A DNA stretch of 64,000 bases, taken from the NCBI RefSeq assembly GCF_900070365.1, contig NZ_LN850107.1, forward strand, positions 3,100,001 to 3,164,000. The letters are read 5' to 3'. Positions 53,044 to 61,847 of this stretch are shown here, piece by piece (within the stretch, counting starts at the first letter, position 1; each line of letters starts with the position of its first letter). Position numbers and translations under genes: made by a program. Below the pieces are notes generated by a model. The model was not told the DNA's origin and did not search any database. It saw nothing but the letters and a program-made list of their open reading frames with translations. This stretch comes from Alloactinosynnema sp. L-07 (lineage in GTDB: Bacteria > Actinomycetota > Actinomycetes > Mycobacteriales > Pseudonocardiaceae).

Positions 53044-53867
53044 GTCCGTTCAGGGCATCGCCCGGCTTTACCGAGAAGTGGGAGCACTTCGGGTTCACAG
53101 TCGCCGACGGAGTCGCCATGGTGACGCTGAACCGGCCGGAGAAGCTGAACGCGCTCACCTTCGACGTCTACGCCGACCTGCGCGACCTGCTCGCCGAACT
53201 CCCCCATCGCGGCGACGCGCGCGTGCTCGTGCTGCGCGGCGAAGGCCGGGGTTTCTGCTCCGGCGGCGACGTCGAGGAGATCATCGGCGAACTCCAGAAG
53301 ATGGCACCCGCCGAGCTGCTCGACTTCACCCGGATGACCGGCGCCGTGGTCAAGGCGCTGCGCGAGTGCCCGCTTCCGGTGATCGCCGCGGTCAACGGCG
53401 TGGCGGCGGGCGCCGGGTCGGTCATCGCGCTGGCCAGCGACTTCCGGCTGCTGGCCGAGTCGGCGTCCTTCGCGTTCCTCTTCACCAAGGTCGGCCTCGC
53501 GGGCGCGGACATGGGCTCGGCCTACCTGCTGCCCCGCCTGATCGGCCTGGGCCGGGCCACCGAGCTGCTGATCCTCGGCGACAAGGTCGACAGCGCCAAG
53601 GCCGACCGGATCGGCCTGGCCACCCAGGTCGTCGCCGACGCCGACCTCGCCGCGACCACCGACGCGCTGGCCCGCAGGCTGGCTGACGGTCCCGCGCTGG
53701 CGTACTCGACGACCAAGGTGCTGCTGACCAGGGAGCTGGACATGGACCTGGGCAGCGCAATCGAGCTGGAGGCCATCACCCAGGCCCTGCTCATGAAGTC
53801 CACCGACCACAACGAGTTCTACACCGCGTGGACCGAGGGCCGCCGTCCGAAGTGGACCGGCCGGTGA
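53040..53867 (+). CDS. Enoyl-CoA hydratase/isomerase
   Basis: 275 residues of the crotonase superfamily. GEGRGFCSGGDVEEI forms the first oxyanion part, and NGVAAGAGSVIALASDFRL the second. AFLFTKVGLAGADMGSAYLLPRLIG follows; the usual catalytic Glu of LGLxPE-type loops is not evident, while Asp in GADMG occupies the place used by ring-hydrolysing or isomerising members. In anthraniloyl-CoA degradation, relatives hydrate or open the dearomatised ring. The four-base overlaps with both neighbours show one operon. Confidence 0.85.
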   Translation: MSPFRASPGFTEKWEHFGFTVADGVAMVTLNRPEKLNALTFDVYADLRDLLAELPHRGDARVLVLRGEGRGFCSGGDVEEIIGELQKMAPAELLDFTRMTGAVVKALRECPLPVIAAVNGVAAGAGSVIALASDFRLLAESASFAFLFTKVGLAGADMGSAYLLPRLIGLGRATELLILGDKVDSAKADRIGLATQVVADADLAATTDALARRLADGPALAYSTTKVLLTRELDMDLGSAIELEAITQALLMKSTDHNEFYTAWTEGRRPKWTGR

Positions 53868-54265
53868 CCGCGCACGAGATCGTCACCGCGCCTGGCCTGG
53901 CCAAGCCGGTCGGCTTCGCCCACGCCGTCGTCGCCGCGCCCGGACGCACGGTGTACCTGGGCGGTCAGACCGCGCAGGACGCCGACAGCCAGATCGTCGG
54001 CACCACCATGGCCGAGCAGTTCGACCAGGCCGCGGGCAACGTGGTCGCCGCACTCGCGGCGGCGGGCGGCGAGCCGGGACACCTGGTGTCGCTGGTGATC
54101 TACGTGACCGACGTGGCCGGGTACAAGGCGGCACTGCCCGAGCTGGGCCCGTTGTGGCGCAAGCATTTCGGCAGGCACTACCCGGCGGTCGCGCTGCTCG
54201 GCGTGGTCGAGCTGTTCGACGCCGAGGCCATGATCGAGTTGATCGGAACGGCGGTCGTACCGTGA
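53864..54265 (+). CDS. RidA family enamine/imine deaminase
   Basis: 133 residues. VYLGGQTAQDADSQIVG, QAAGNVVAALAAAGGEPGHL and the C-terminal YPAVALLGVVELFDAEAMIE follow the RidA/YjgF fold. The conserved Arg of typical RidA (xRxxV near residue 105) is not obvious, so it may belong to a subgroup. RidA proteins hydrolyse reactive enamines and imines to ketones and ammonia, which fits an amino-substituted cyclic CoA ester losing its nitrogen. GTG 53864 overlaps the hydratase stop; its stop overlaps the dehydrogenase start. Confidence 0.82.
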   Translation: MTAHEIVTAPGLAKPVGFAHAVVAAPGRTVYLGGQTAQDADSQIVGTTMAEQFDQAAGNVVAALAAAGGEPGHLVSLVIYVTDVAGYKAALPELGPLWRKHFGRHYPAVALLGVVELFDAEAMIELIGTAVVP

Positions 54266-55380
54266 ACGAGCTGAGCGCCCACACCGAGAAGGCCGCTGCG
54301 GGCCCACTGAAGGAGATCGCCGAGCGCGGCATCGCGGGCCGGATCAACCGGCCCCTGCTGTCGGCGCTGGCCGAACACGGGCTGCTCGGCCGCATCTTCC
54401 AGCGCGGCGCCGAAGGCTACATCCCGACGTCGGCGATGGACCTGTGCCTCATCCGCGAGGGCCTGGCCAGGCACTGCACCGAGGCCGAGACCGCGTTCGC
54501 GCTGCAGGGCCTTGGCGCGTACCCGATCCTGCTGGCCGGGTCGCCCGAGGTCGTCGAGCGCTGGATCCCGCGCATCGCGGCGGGCTCGGCGGCGGTCGGT
54601 TTCGCCCTGACCGAACCGGACGCGGGCTCCGACGCGGCTTCGCTGACCCTCAGCGCGACCGCCGACGGCGACGACTACGTCCTCAACGGCGAGAAGACCT
54701 ACATCTCGCACGCGCCGGAGGCCGAGGTCTACTCGGTGTTCGCGCGCACGACCGAGGGCGTCGGCGCCAAGGGCATCACCGCGTTCGCCGTCGACCGCGA
54801 CACCCCCGGCCTGACCGGCCAACACATCGACCTCATCGCCCCTCACCCGATCGGGCGACTCCGTTTCACCGACGTCCGCGTGCCGCGCGAGCGGGTACTC
54901 GGCGAGGTCGACGGCGGCTGGTCGGTGGCCATGCGCACCCTCGACATGTTCCGCCCCAGCGTCGGCGCCTTCGCCGTCGGCATGGCCCAGGCCGCCCTCG
55001 ACGCCGCTGTCGCCCACGCCGCCCAGCGCCACGCCTTCGGCCGCTCCCTGTCCACCTTCCAGGGCGTCTCCCACCAACTCGCCGACGTCGCCACCCGCCT
55101 GCGCGCCGCCCGCCTGCTGGTCCACGACGCCGCCGCGGCCTACGACGCCGACCCCGGCCACACCGGCCACCTCTCGGCGATGGCCAAGCTGTTCGCCACC
55201 GAGACCGCCCAGGTGGCCGTCGACCTGGCCATCCAGGTCCACGGCGCCCGCGCCCTGGAACGCGGCCACCTGCTGGAACACCTGTACCGGGAAGTGCGCG
55301 CCCCCCGCATCTACGAGGGCGCCTCGGAGATCCAGCGCGAGATCATCGCCCGCAGCCTGTTCCGTCCTGTCGGTCCCTGA
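54262..55380 (+). CDS. Acyl-CoA dehydrogenase
   Basis: 372 residues. FALTEPDAGSDAASL is the first FAD-binding signature, GEKTYISHAPEAEVYSVFART the second, QRHAFGRSLSTFQGVSHQLADVA is in the C-terminal bundle, and the catalytic base Glu is expected in PRIYEGASEIQREIIAR. It oxidises an acyl- or cyclic acyl-CoA with electron-transfer flavoprotein as acceptor. GTG 54262 overlaps the RidA stop. It is the last gene of the anthranilate operon. No thiolase gene is seen, so the final cleavage must use an enzyme from elsewhere. Confidence 0.88.
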   Translation: MNELSAHTEKAAAGPLKEIAERGIAGRINRPLLSALAEHGLLGRIFQRGAEGYIPTSAMDLCLIREGLARHCTEAETAFALQGLGAYPILLAGSPEVVERWIPRIAAGSAAVGFALTEPDAGSDAASLTLSATADGDDYVLNGEKTYISHAPEAEVYSVFARTTEGVGAKGITAFAVDRDTPGLTGQHIDLIAPHPIGRLRFTDVRVPRERVLGEVDGGWSVAMRTLDMFRPSVGAFAVGMAQAALDAAVAHAAQRHAFGRSLSTFQGVSHQLADVATRLRAARLLVHDAAAAYDADPGHTGHLSAMAKLFATETAQVAVDLAIQVHGARALERGHLLEHLYREVRAPRIYEGASEIQREIIARSLFRPVGP

Positions 55381-55395
55381 TGCCACCATGATCGC

Positions 55396-55974
55396 ATGAC
55401 CGAAGAGGCCTTCTGGCTGCTGATCACCCGCGCCGCCGAACAGCCATGCGACCGCGAGGAACAAGCCGAGTGGCTGACCGAGGAACTGACCCGCCTGCCG
55501 GTCGACCAGATCGTCGCCTTCCAGATCAAGCTGTCCGAAGTCCGCCTCCGCGCCGACACCTGGCCGATGTGGGCCGCCGCCCGAGTCATTCAGGACGGCT
55601 TCTGCTCCGACGACAGCTTCTGGTACTTCCAACTCTGGCTGCTCACCCTGGGCCGCGCCACCTTCGCACGCGTCGTCGCCGACCCGGACACCCTCGCCGA
55701 GACCGACGCGGTGCGCGCCTTGGCCTCCCGCCCGATGAAGACCTGGTCGGACCAGGACTGGCCGGACTGGGAAAGCCTCGACTACGCCGCCCACGAGGCC
55801 TACCAGGACGCCACCGGCCGCGAAGCGGGCCTGGAACAGGCCCTGCTCGAAACCGGACACGACCTGCCCGTCAACCCGGACCCCGCCGCCATCACCTGGG
55901 ACGTCGCCGAACCGGACGCGGTAGCCGAACACTTGCCCAAACTGACCTTCCTCTTCAGCGCCAAGGTCGCCTGA
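55396..55974 (+). CDS. DUF4240 domain protein
   Basis: 192 residues. EEAFWLLITRAAEQ, DQIVAFQIKLSEVRLRADTW, AAARVIQDGFCSDDSFWYFQ and LWLLTLGRATFARVV are the DUF4240 pattern. These proteins occur widely in actinobacteria, often beside toxin-immunity or restriction genes, and no activity is established. It follows the dehydrogenase gene by 15 bases and may be read from the same transcript, though it has no evident metabolic link. Its stop is four bases from the convergent gene. Confidence 0.82.
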   Translation: MTEEAFWLLITRAAEQPCDREEQAEWLTEELTRLPVDQIVAFQIKLSEVRLRADTWPMWAAARVIQDGFCSDDSFWYFQLWLLTLGRATFARVVADPDTLAETDAVRALASRPMKTWSDQDWPDWESLDYAAHEAYQDATGREAGLEQALLETGHDLPVNPDPAAITWDVAEPDAVAEHLPKLTFLFSAKVA

Positions 55975-55978
55975 CGTC

Positions 55979-56677
55979 TCACCGGTATTGGCGCCGTTGA
56001 GCGGCGAGGACGGCGGCCTTGAGATCGGCGGGCAACTCGACCACCTCGACCTCGATGTCGAACCCGCGTAGCGCGTGCGCCGCCCATGACCGCGCTGACG
56101 TGAAGTGGTGGGCCGCATCCGAATCGCAGAGACAGAGCATGAGCCTCGGCCGAGTCGGCAGGGTGGTGGCGACGTGCAGGAGTTTGAGTACGTCGGCGAG
56201 AACCTTGTTCTTCTGAGCCGACTTGGGAGGGCCGTGATGCGCCCAAGCCTCGACCAGAATCGAGAGCTGCTGATCAGCTCCATCGACCTCGATCCGGACG
56301 CCGTCGGCAAGCGCGAACCTACGAGGTCTCAGGGCGATCCCCAGCCTCGTACTCAAGAGATCAAGCATGGCGCGCTCGGCATCGCGCTGCTCGCGGCTAT
56401 CGCCCGACGGACTCTCGACGTCCTCCGCGCGCACCAATGCCGGAGCATCGGTGATCGCGGTCGTCGTCGCGTTGGGGCGCCTGAGGTCGTTCACGATCTT
56501 GCCACTCGGGCCGACGTAGCGAGACAGCCTGCCGACGCGCTCCAGGCCGCGACACACCTGATTGATCGACTGTCGTGGGCTGACCCCGAGTCGGAACGCC
56601 AACTCGTCGTCATCCAACGCGCGATCGCAGCGTCGAAGCTCCTCCAACACGCGGTGCGCAATGGTGGCCTCCGTCAT
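55979..56677 (-). CDS. Unknown protein with N-terminal winged helix and nuclease-like C-terminal part
   Basis: 232 residues from ATG 56677; the longer frame to 56860 runs through the promoter region of the ABC-F gene. The N-terminal 60 residues (ALDDDELAFRLGVSPRQSIN, then GLERVGRLSRYVG) look like a winged helix. The C-terminal half has IEVDGADQQLSILVEAWAHH and KSAQKNKVLADVLKLLHVA, then LMLCLCDSDAAHHF. The spacing of acidic residues and the E-xW...K pattern is reminiscent of PD-(D/E)xK nucleases or their inactive relatives, but I cannot confirm this. The family appears to be actinobacterial. Confidence 0.6.
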   Translation of the reverse strand: MTEATIAHRVLEELRRCDRALDDDELAFRLGVSPRQSINQVCRGLERVGRLSRYVGPSGKIVNDLRRPNATTTAITDAPALVRAEDVESPSGDSREQRDAERAMLDLLSTRLGIALRPRRFALADGVRIEVDGADQQLSILVEAWAHHGPPKSAQKNKVLADVLKLLHVATTLPTRPRLMLCLCDSDAAHHFTSARSWAAHALRGFDIEVEVVELPADLKAAVLAAQRRQYR

Positions 56678-56766
56678 GTGACCATCTTCGCCCGGCGAAC
56701 GAAGTGACGCAGATCGTGACGCCCGCGTCTCGCCATAAATCGGATGAGCGGATCCTTGGCTTGACC

Positions 56767-56806
56767 TAGCCTGGTGAACGTGATGCACCAACAGTTCTAC
56801 CTCTGA
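56767..56806 (+). promoter_or_regulatory. Leaderless leader peptide of the ABC-F gene
   Basis: TAGCCT at 56767-56772 is a good -10 box (the -35 is poor). Seven bases later is GTG-ATG, from which a tiny frame reads (V)MHQQFYL and stops at 56804-56806. It would start at or near the 5' end of the RNA. Short peptides of this kind upstream of antibiotic-resistance ABC-F genes let a stalled ribosome prevent a terminator from forming. Confidence 0.6.
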
Positions 56807-56823
56807 GGGACAACGCCTCCCCC

Positions 56824-56858
56824 GGTACCGCGGACCGCGGTGCCGTCTTCGTCCTTTC
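56824..56858 (+). terminator. Candidate attenuator upstream of the ABC-F gene
   Basis: Stem GGTACCGC / GCGGTGCC (56824-56831 with 56837-56844, one G-U pair), loop GGACC, then the T-rich GTCTTCGTCCTTTC. It begins 18 bases after the leader peptide stop and ends about 30 bases before the gene, as in ribosome-mediated attenuators. Confidence 0.6.
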
Positions 56859-56888
56859 ACGCATCACTTTTCTCGGAGGCAATTCCCC

Positions 56889-58484
56889 ATGTCATCTCAC
56901 GTTTCGCTCACCCCTGCGCGCGCGGCGCACGTCCGTATGTCCGACGTCCACCTGTCCTTCGGCGGCAGGCCCGTGCTCGCCGGGGTCGACCTTGTCGCCG
57001 CCGCCGGTGACCGGGTCGCCGTGGTCGGGGAGAACGGCCGCGGCAAGACCACCCTGCTCCAGGTGCTCGCGGGCGACCTGCCCGTCGACAGCGGGGAAGT
57101 GCGCCGACTGGGCTCGGTCGGCGTCGCCGACCAGCAGCTTCCCCTGGACGGCACCGTCGGCGACCTGATCGACCTGGAGCTGGCCGCCGCGCGCGATGCC
57201 CTGTCCCGCTTGGAGAGCGCCACCGAAGCGCTCACCGACGGCCGTCCCGGCGCGGACGGTGCCTACGCCGCCGCGCTCGCGGAGGCCGAGACACTCGACG
57301 CGTGGGACGCCGATCGGCGGGTCGAGATCTCACTGGCCGCGCTGAACGCCATCGGCGACCGCACCCGTCCGCTCGGGACCCTGTCGGTCGGGCAGCGCCA
57401 CCGCGTGCGGCTGGCCTGTCTGCTGGGTGCCGGGCACAGCGTGCTGTTGCTTGACGAGCCAACCAACCACCTCGACGCCACCGGCCTCGACCATCTCACC
57501 GAGCGCCTGCGTGCCCACCCCGGTGTGGTCGTGCTGGTCAGCCACGACCGGGCACTGCTCGCCGACGTGGCCACGACGGTGGTCGACCTCGACCCGTCCA
57601 GCGACGGCAAGCCACGGGTCTACGGCGGCGGTTACGTGACCTATGTCGAGACCCGCCACGCCGAGCGGGCCCGCTGGGAGGCACTGCACACCGAGCAACT
57701 CGTCGAGCGGAAGCGACTGGCCGACGACCTGTCCGCGGCACAGAACCGGCTCCAGGACAGCTGGCGGCCCGGCAAGGGCCACGGCAAGCACACCCGCGCC
57801 ACCCGCGCACCAGGCCTGGTCCGAGCCGTGCGCCGACGCCAGGAGGACCTGGCCGAGCACGTGGTGGCGATCCCGCCGCCGCCGGTCCGGTTCGCCATGC
57901 CCGACCTGCCGGAACACCGCGGCACGACCCTGCTCCGCGCCGACGAGGTCACCGTTGCGGGCAGGCTCGCGCACCCAGTCGACCTGGCACTGGACTCAGG
58001 CGACCGGCTGGTGGTCACCGGCTCGAACGGCGCGGGCAAGTCGACCCTGCTGACCGTGCTTTCGGGCGATCTGGAGCCCACCACGGGCACCGTCACCCGG
58101 GCCCGGCCGGTGCGGCTCAGGCGGTTGGGCCAGGAGTCCGACCTACCTGCCAGGCGCTCGGCGGTGGAGGTCTACGACGAACATCTGGCCCGGTCAGGTG
58201 TTCAGGGACCGGGTCTGGGAGAACTGGGCCTGCTGGACCGACACGACACGCACCGGCCGGTTGCCGAACTGTCGATCGGCGCCCGCAGGCGGCTGGACCT
58301 GGCGCTGGTACTGGCCGCCCGCCCGCACGTGTTGCTACTTGACGAGCCGACCAACCACCTGTCGGCCGCCCTCGTCGACGAGCTCACCGCCGCGTTCGGA
58401 TCCACCCCGGCCGCGGTGGTGATCGCCACGCACGACCGGCAACTGTTGCGCGACACCGCGTCCTGGCCCCGACTGGCCTTGTGA
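56889..58484 (+). CDS. ABC-F family ATPase, antibiotic-resistance type
   Basis: 531 residues with two ABC domains and no membrane segments. Walker A: GENGRGKTT and GSNGAGKST. Signatures: LSVGQRHR and the degenerate LSIGARRR. Walker B: LLLDEPTNHL in both halves, followed by SHDR and THDR switch histidines. A linker of about 80 basic and helical residues (about 255-335) separates them and would reach into the ribosome. ABC-F proteins of this type displace macrolide, lincosamide or pleuromutilin-like drugs from the ribosome. A leader peptide and attenuator upstream favour an inducible resistance role. GGAGG precedes ATG 56889. Confidence 0.88.
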   Translation: MSSHVSLTPARAAHVRMSDVHLSFGGRPVLAGVDLVAAAGDRVAVVGENGRGKTTLLQVLAGDLPVDSGEVRRLGSVGVADQQLPLDGTVGDLIDLELAAARDALSRLESATEALTDGRPGADGAYAAALAEAETLDAWDADRRVEISLAALNAIGDRTRPLGTLSVGQRHRVRLACLLGAGHSVLLLDEPTNHLDATGLDHLTERLRAHPGVVVLVSHDRALLADVATTVVDLDPSSDGKPRVYGGGYVTYVETRHAERARWEALHTEQLVERKRLADDLSAAQNRLQDSWRPGKGHGKHTRATRAPGLVRAVRRRQEDLAEHVVAIPPPPVRFAMPDLPEHRGTTLLRADEVTVAGRLAHPVDLALDSGDRLVVTGSNGAGKSTLLTVLSGDLEPTTGTVTRARPVRLRRLGQESDLPARRSAVEVYDEHLARSGVQGPGLGELGLLDRHDTHRPVAELSIGARRRLDLALVLAARPHVLLLDEPTNHLSAALVDELTAAFGSTPAAVVIATHDRQLLRDTASWPRLAL

Positions 58485-58487
58485 TCC

Positions 58488-58517
58488 TTGCGGTCCGTCG
58501 ATACCTAACACTACTAT
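58488..58517 (+). promoter_or_regulatory. Promoter of the padR operon
   Basis: TTGCGG (58488-58493), an 18-bp spacer and TACTAT (58512-58517) form a plausible promoter. The A/T-rich ATGCATTACACAT that begins inside the -10 is in the usual place for a PadR operator. The start codon is at 58555. Confidence 0.5.
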
Positions 58518-58554
58518 GCATTACACATCTAGGGTGTCGCCGAGCGGAGGTCGC

Positions 58555-58923
58555 GTGAAAGTCACCAAGGATCTCGTGGCCGCCTCGGCGACCCCGATGG
58601 TGTTAGGCATCTTGGCCGAGGCGGACAGCTACGGGTACGCCATCCTCAGGCGGATCAACGAGCTGTCGGGCGGAAAGCTGGACTGGACCGAGGGACTGCT
58701 CTATCCGCTGCTGCACCGGCTTGAGCGCCTAGGCCACGTGGAGTCCAACTGGCAGTCGGTCGCCGGGGAACGGCGGCGCAAGTACTACCGCATCACCAGC
58801 AGTGGCCGGGCTGAGCTCGCCGAGCAGCGCCGCCAGTGGGACACGGTGGTGGACACACTCAAGGAGATCTGGCCCGGCGACACCAGGCCGTCGATCGCGA
58901 TCCCGTTGGGGGGCCACGCATGA
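58555..58923 (+). CDS. PadR family transcriptional regulator
   Basis: 122 residues, as expected. VLGILAEADSYGYAILRRINELSGG gives the first helices, TEGLLYPLLHRLERLGHVESNW the recognition helix, and RRRKYYRITSSGRAEL the wing. GTG 58555 has GGAGG placed well; the frame could extend to 58516 but that would overlap the promoter. It overlaps the next gene by four bases. PadR repressors next to a membrane protein commonly control that protein in response to drugs or cell-envelope stress. Confidence 0.88.
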   Translation: MKVTKDLVAASATPMVLGILAEADSYGYAILRRINELSGGKLDWTEGLLYPLLHRLERLGHVESNWQSVAGERRRKYYRITSSGRAELAEQRRQWDTVVDTLKEIWPGDTRPSIAIPLGGHA

Positions 58924-60287
58924 CCGACGGTCAGGACGAACTGGAGGTCCAGTTCACCCAGTGGCGCCAGTACGTGCAGCGCCGCCGGGAGCTGCGGCCC
59001 GCCGACGTCGAGGAACTGGAGGACCACCTCAGGGGTTCCGTCGACGAGCTCGTGACCGCGGGCCTCCACCCCGACGAGGCGTTCCTGGTCGCGGTCAAAC
59101 GCATGGGCAGCCTGGACGAGCTGTCCCGCGAGTTCGCCAGGGAACACTCGGACCGGCTGTGGACGCAACTGGTGCTGACCGGCGAGACCGACAGCCCGGC
59201 GGCCGACACCCGATCCCGCCGCGACCTGCTCGCGATGACGATCTGCGCGGCGGGCGCGGCGGCGTCCATCAAGGTGCCGGAACTGTTCGGCATGGACTTC
59301 GAACAGGACGGCGCGTTCTATGGGCCGAACATCGGCCTGTTCGCGCTGCCCTGGCTGGCGGCGTTCCTGGCCTGGCGCCGCCACGCCACGAAGACACTGA
59401 TCGGCGTCCTGCTCGCACTGTTCACACTCGGCGCCGTCGCGGCCAACGCCTATCCGCTCACCGACGGCTCCCAATCGGTGGTCCTGACCAGCATCCACCT
59501 CCCCATCGCCCTGTGGTTCGTAGTCGGCCTCGCCTACGTCGCCGACGACGTGCGCTCGCCACGCAGACGCATGGACTTCATCCGCTTCACCGGCGAATGG
59601 TTCGTCTACTCAGTTCTGATCGCCCTCGGCGGCGGCGTCCTGATCGCCTTCATGTTCGGCACCTTCGAGGCCATCGGGATCTCCCCGGAAACCTTCATCA
59701 CCCAGTGGCTCCTCCCTTGCGGCGCCACCGCGGCGGTCGTGGTGGCCGGGTGGCTCGTCGAGGCCAAGCAGAGTGTCGTCGAGAACATCGCCCCGGTACT
59801 CACGCGCCTGTTCACCCCACTGTTCACCGCGGCACTGCTGGCGTTCCTCGTCGCCGTCGTGGTCACCACCTCCGGCATCGACGTCGAGCGGGAGGCGTTG
59901 ATCCTGTTCGACCTTTTGCTGGTCGTGGTCCTGGGATTGCTCCTGTACTCGATCTCGGCGCGCGACCCGCTGGCCCCGCCCGGACTGTTCGACAGGCTCC
60001 AACTCGCCCTCGTGGTCAGCGCGCTGGCCATCGATGTGCTGGTATTGGTGGAGATCACCGGGCGTATCACCGAGTACGGCACCACTCCTAACAAGGCGGC
60101 GGCGCTCGGGGAGAACGTCATTCTGCTGGCGAACCTGGCGTGGTCGGCTTGGCTGGTCTTCGGGCTCGTCCGGCGGCAGGCTCCCTTTGCGACACTCGAA
60201 CGGTGGCAGACCACGTATCTTCCGGTCTATGCGGCATGGGCGTGGATTGTGGTCCTGCTCTTCCCGCCGCTGTTCAGCTACCTCTGA
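58920..60287 (+). CDS. Membrane protein with HAAS/permease-prefix domain
   Basis: 455 residues. Residues 1-80 (QFTQWRQYVQRRRELRPADV, then HLRGSVDELVTAGLHPDEAF) form the cytoplasmic HAAS or permease-prefix domain that often partners PadR. About ten hydrophobic segments follow from residue 105 to the C-terminus. The transported or sensed compound is unknown. ATG 58920 overlaps the PadR stop. PadR/HAAS pairs are common in drug- and envelope-response modules. Confidence 0.8.
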   Translation: MTDGQDELEVQFTQWRQYVQRRRELRPADVEELEDHLRGSVDELVTAGLHPDEAFLVAVKRMGSLDELSREFAREHSDRLWTQLVLTGETDSPAADTRSRRDLLAMTICAAGAAASIKVPELFGMDFEQDGAFYGPNIGLFALPWLAAFLAWRRHATKTLIGVLLALFTLGAVAANAYPLTDGSQSVVLTSIHLPIALWFVVGLAYVADDVRSPRRRMDFIRFTGEWFVYSVLIALGGGVLIAFMFGTFEAIGISPETFITQWLLPCGATAAVVVAGWLVEAKQSVVENIAPVLTRLFTPLFTAALLAFLVAVVVTTSGIDVEREALILFDLLLVVVLGLLLYSISARDPLAPPGLFDRLQLALVVSALAIDVLVLVEITGRITEYGTTPNKAAALGENVILLANLAWSAWLVFGLVRRQAPFATLERWQTTYLPVYAAWAWIVVLLFPPLFSYL

Positions 60288-60401
60288 CGAGTGGGCTCGT
60301 TCGTGCTTCGACTTGGGCACCGACATCCGCTTCACCGAGACGGAGGCGGCCACCACGAACGAATGCGTCCATTGTGGATCTACAGGTGCGGAGTGCGCCC
60401 C

Positions 60402-61757
60402 TCATGCCAGTGCGGGTAGTTCCGCCAGCGCACGGTCCACTTCGTCCTGCGGCAATTCGTGGTCGACCATCTCCCCGCGCAGGTACGCGTCATAGGCGGG
60501 CAGGTCCAGATGGGCGTGCCCGCAAAGCGCCGTGAGGATCACCTTTGACTCGCCCGATTCCCGGCAGCGCACCGCTTCCCGGACGCATTCCGCCAACGCG
60601 TGCGTCGGTTCCGGCGCCGGGATGATTCCCTCGGTGCGGGCGAACCGAACCCCCGCCGTGAAGCACTCCACCTGTGGGATCGCGACCGCCTCGATCAGCC
60701 CGAGCTCGTAGATGTGCGACATCAGCGGCGACATCCCGTGATACCGCAGCCCGCCCGCGTGGATCGGGTCGGGAATGAATCCGTGCCCCAGCGTGTGCAT
60801 CTTGAACAGCGGCGTCAGGCCCGCGGTGTCCCCGAAGTCGTAGGCGTAGACGCCCTTGGTCAGCGACGGGCATGCCGACGGCTCGACCGCGCGGATGGTC
60901 GGCGACATCCGGCCCGCGAGCTTCTCCCGCAGGAAGGGAAACGCCAGGCCGCCGAAGTTCGAGCCGCCGCCGGTGCAGCCGACGATCACGTCCGGGGTGT
61001 CCCCGGCGAGTTCGAACTGCTTGAGCGCCTCCTCCCCGATCACCGTCTGGTGCATCAGCACGTGGTTGAGCACGCTGCCCAGCGCGTAGCGGGTGTCGGC
61101 GTCGCCCGCGGCCATCTCGACGGCCTCGCTGATGGCGATGCCGAGGCTGCCGGTGGAGTCCGGGTGCTCGGCCAACACCGCGCGGCCGGACGCGGTGAGG
61201 TCCGACGGGCTCGGGTGCACGGTGGCCCCGAACGTCTCCATCATGATCTTCCGATACGGCTTCTGGTCGTACGAGGCGCGGACCTGCCATACCTCGCACT
61301 CCAGGCCGAACACCGCGCACGCGAACGCCAGCGCGCTCCCCCACTGGCCCGCGCCGGTCTCCGTCGTCAGTTTCCGCACGCCCTCACGCGCGTTGTAGAA
61401 CGCTTGCGGGACCGCCGTGTTCGGCTTGTGCGAGCCGACCGGGCTGACACCCTCGTACTTGTAGTAGATCCGCGCGGGCGTCCCGAGCGAGCGTTCGAGG
61501 CGGTGGGCGCGGAACAGCGGCGACGGCCGCCACAGCCGGTAGACATCCAGCACCTCGTCGGGAATGTCGACATAACTCTCCTGCGACACCTCCTGCAGGA
61601 TCAGCGCCTGCGGGAACAGCGGCGCCAAGTCCGCGGGCCCTACGGGCTGCTTGGTCCCCGGGTGCAGCGGCGGCGGTGGCGGCTCAGGCAGGTCGGGGAC
61701 GATGTTGTACCACTGCGTCGGCAGGTCGGACTCGTCGAGCAGGAACTTGGTGCGCAT
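60402..61757 (-). CDS. trpB2: TrpB-like PLP enzyme (TrpB2 type)
   Basis: 451 residues, longer than catalytic TrpB1 (about 400) because of an N-terminal extension ([18 protein letters not shown]). The PLP lysine is in [13 protein letters not shown], and the phosphate loop is [11 protein letters not shown]. TrpB2 proteins make tryptophan from indole and serine without a stable TrpA partner. It is a single gene with no trpA next to it. GGGAGG precedes ATG 61757. Its presence beside a tryptophan-degrading island is notable but may be chance. Confidence 0.9.
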   Translation of the reverse strand: MRTKFLLDESDLPTQWYNIVPDLPEPPPPPLHPGTKQPVGPADLAPLFPQALILQEVSQESYVDIPDEVLDVYRLWRPSPLFRAHRLERSLGTPARIYYKYEGVSPVGSHKPNTAVPQAFYNAREGVRKLTTETGAGQWGSALAFACAVFGLECEVWQVRASYDQKPYRKIMMETFGATVHPSPSDLTASGRAVLAEHPDSTGSLGIAISEAVEMAAGDADTRYALGSVLNHVLMHQTVIGEEALKQFELAGDTPDVIVGCTGGGSNFGGLAFPFLREKLAGRMSPTIRAVEPSACPSLTKGVYAYDFGDTAGLTPLFKMHTLGHGFIPDPIHAGGLRYHGMSPLMSHIYELGLIEAVAIPQVECFTAGVRFARTEGIIPAPEPTHALAECVREAVRCRESGESKVILTALCGHAHLDLPAYDAYLRGEMVDHELPQDEVDRALAELPALA

Positions 61758-61832
61758 GCTCCGCCTCCCGGATCGTCGTTCCGACCAACGCTAGAACTCG
61801 CGCGCTCACCCGGCCACCGGACGCGCGCTTGC

Positions 61833-61847
61833 TACGGTGAAAGGGTG
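61833..61847 (+). promoter_or_regulatory. Leaderless promoter of the antiporter operon
   Basis: TACGGT (61833-61838) is a fair -10 box, and the GTG start of the TrkA_C protein follows after six bases, so the transcript probably begins at the start codon. No ribosome site is needed or seen. Confidence 0.5.
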
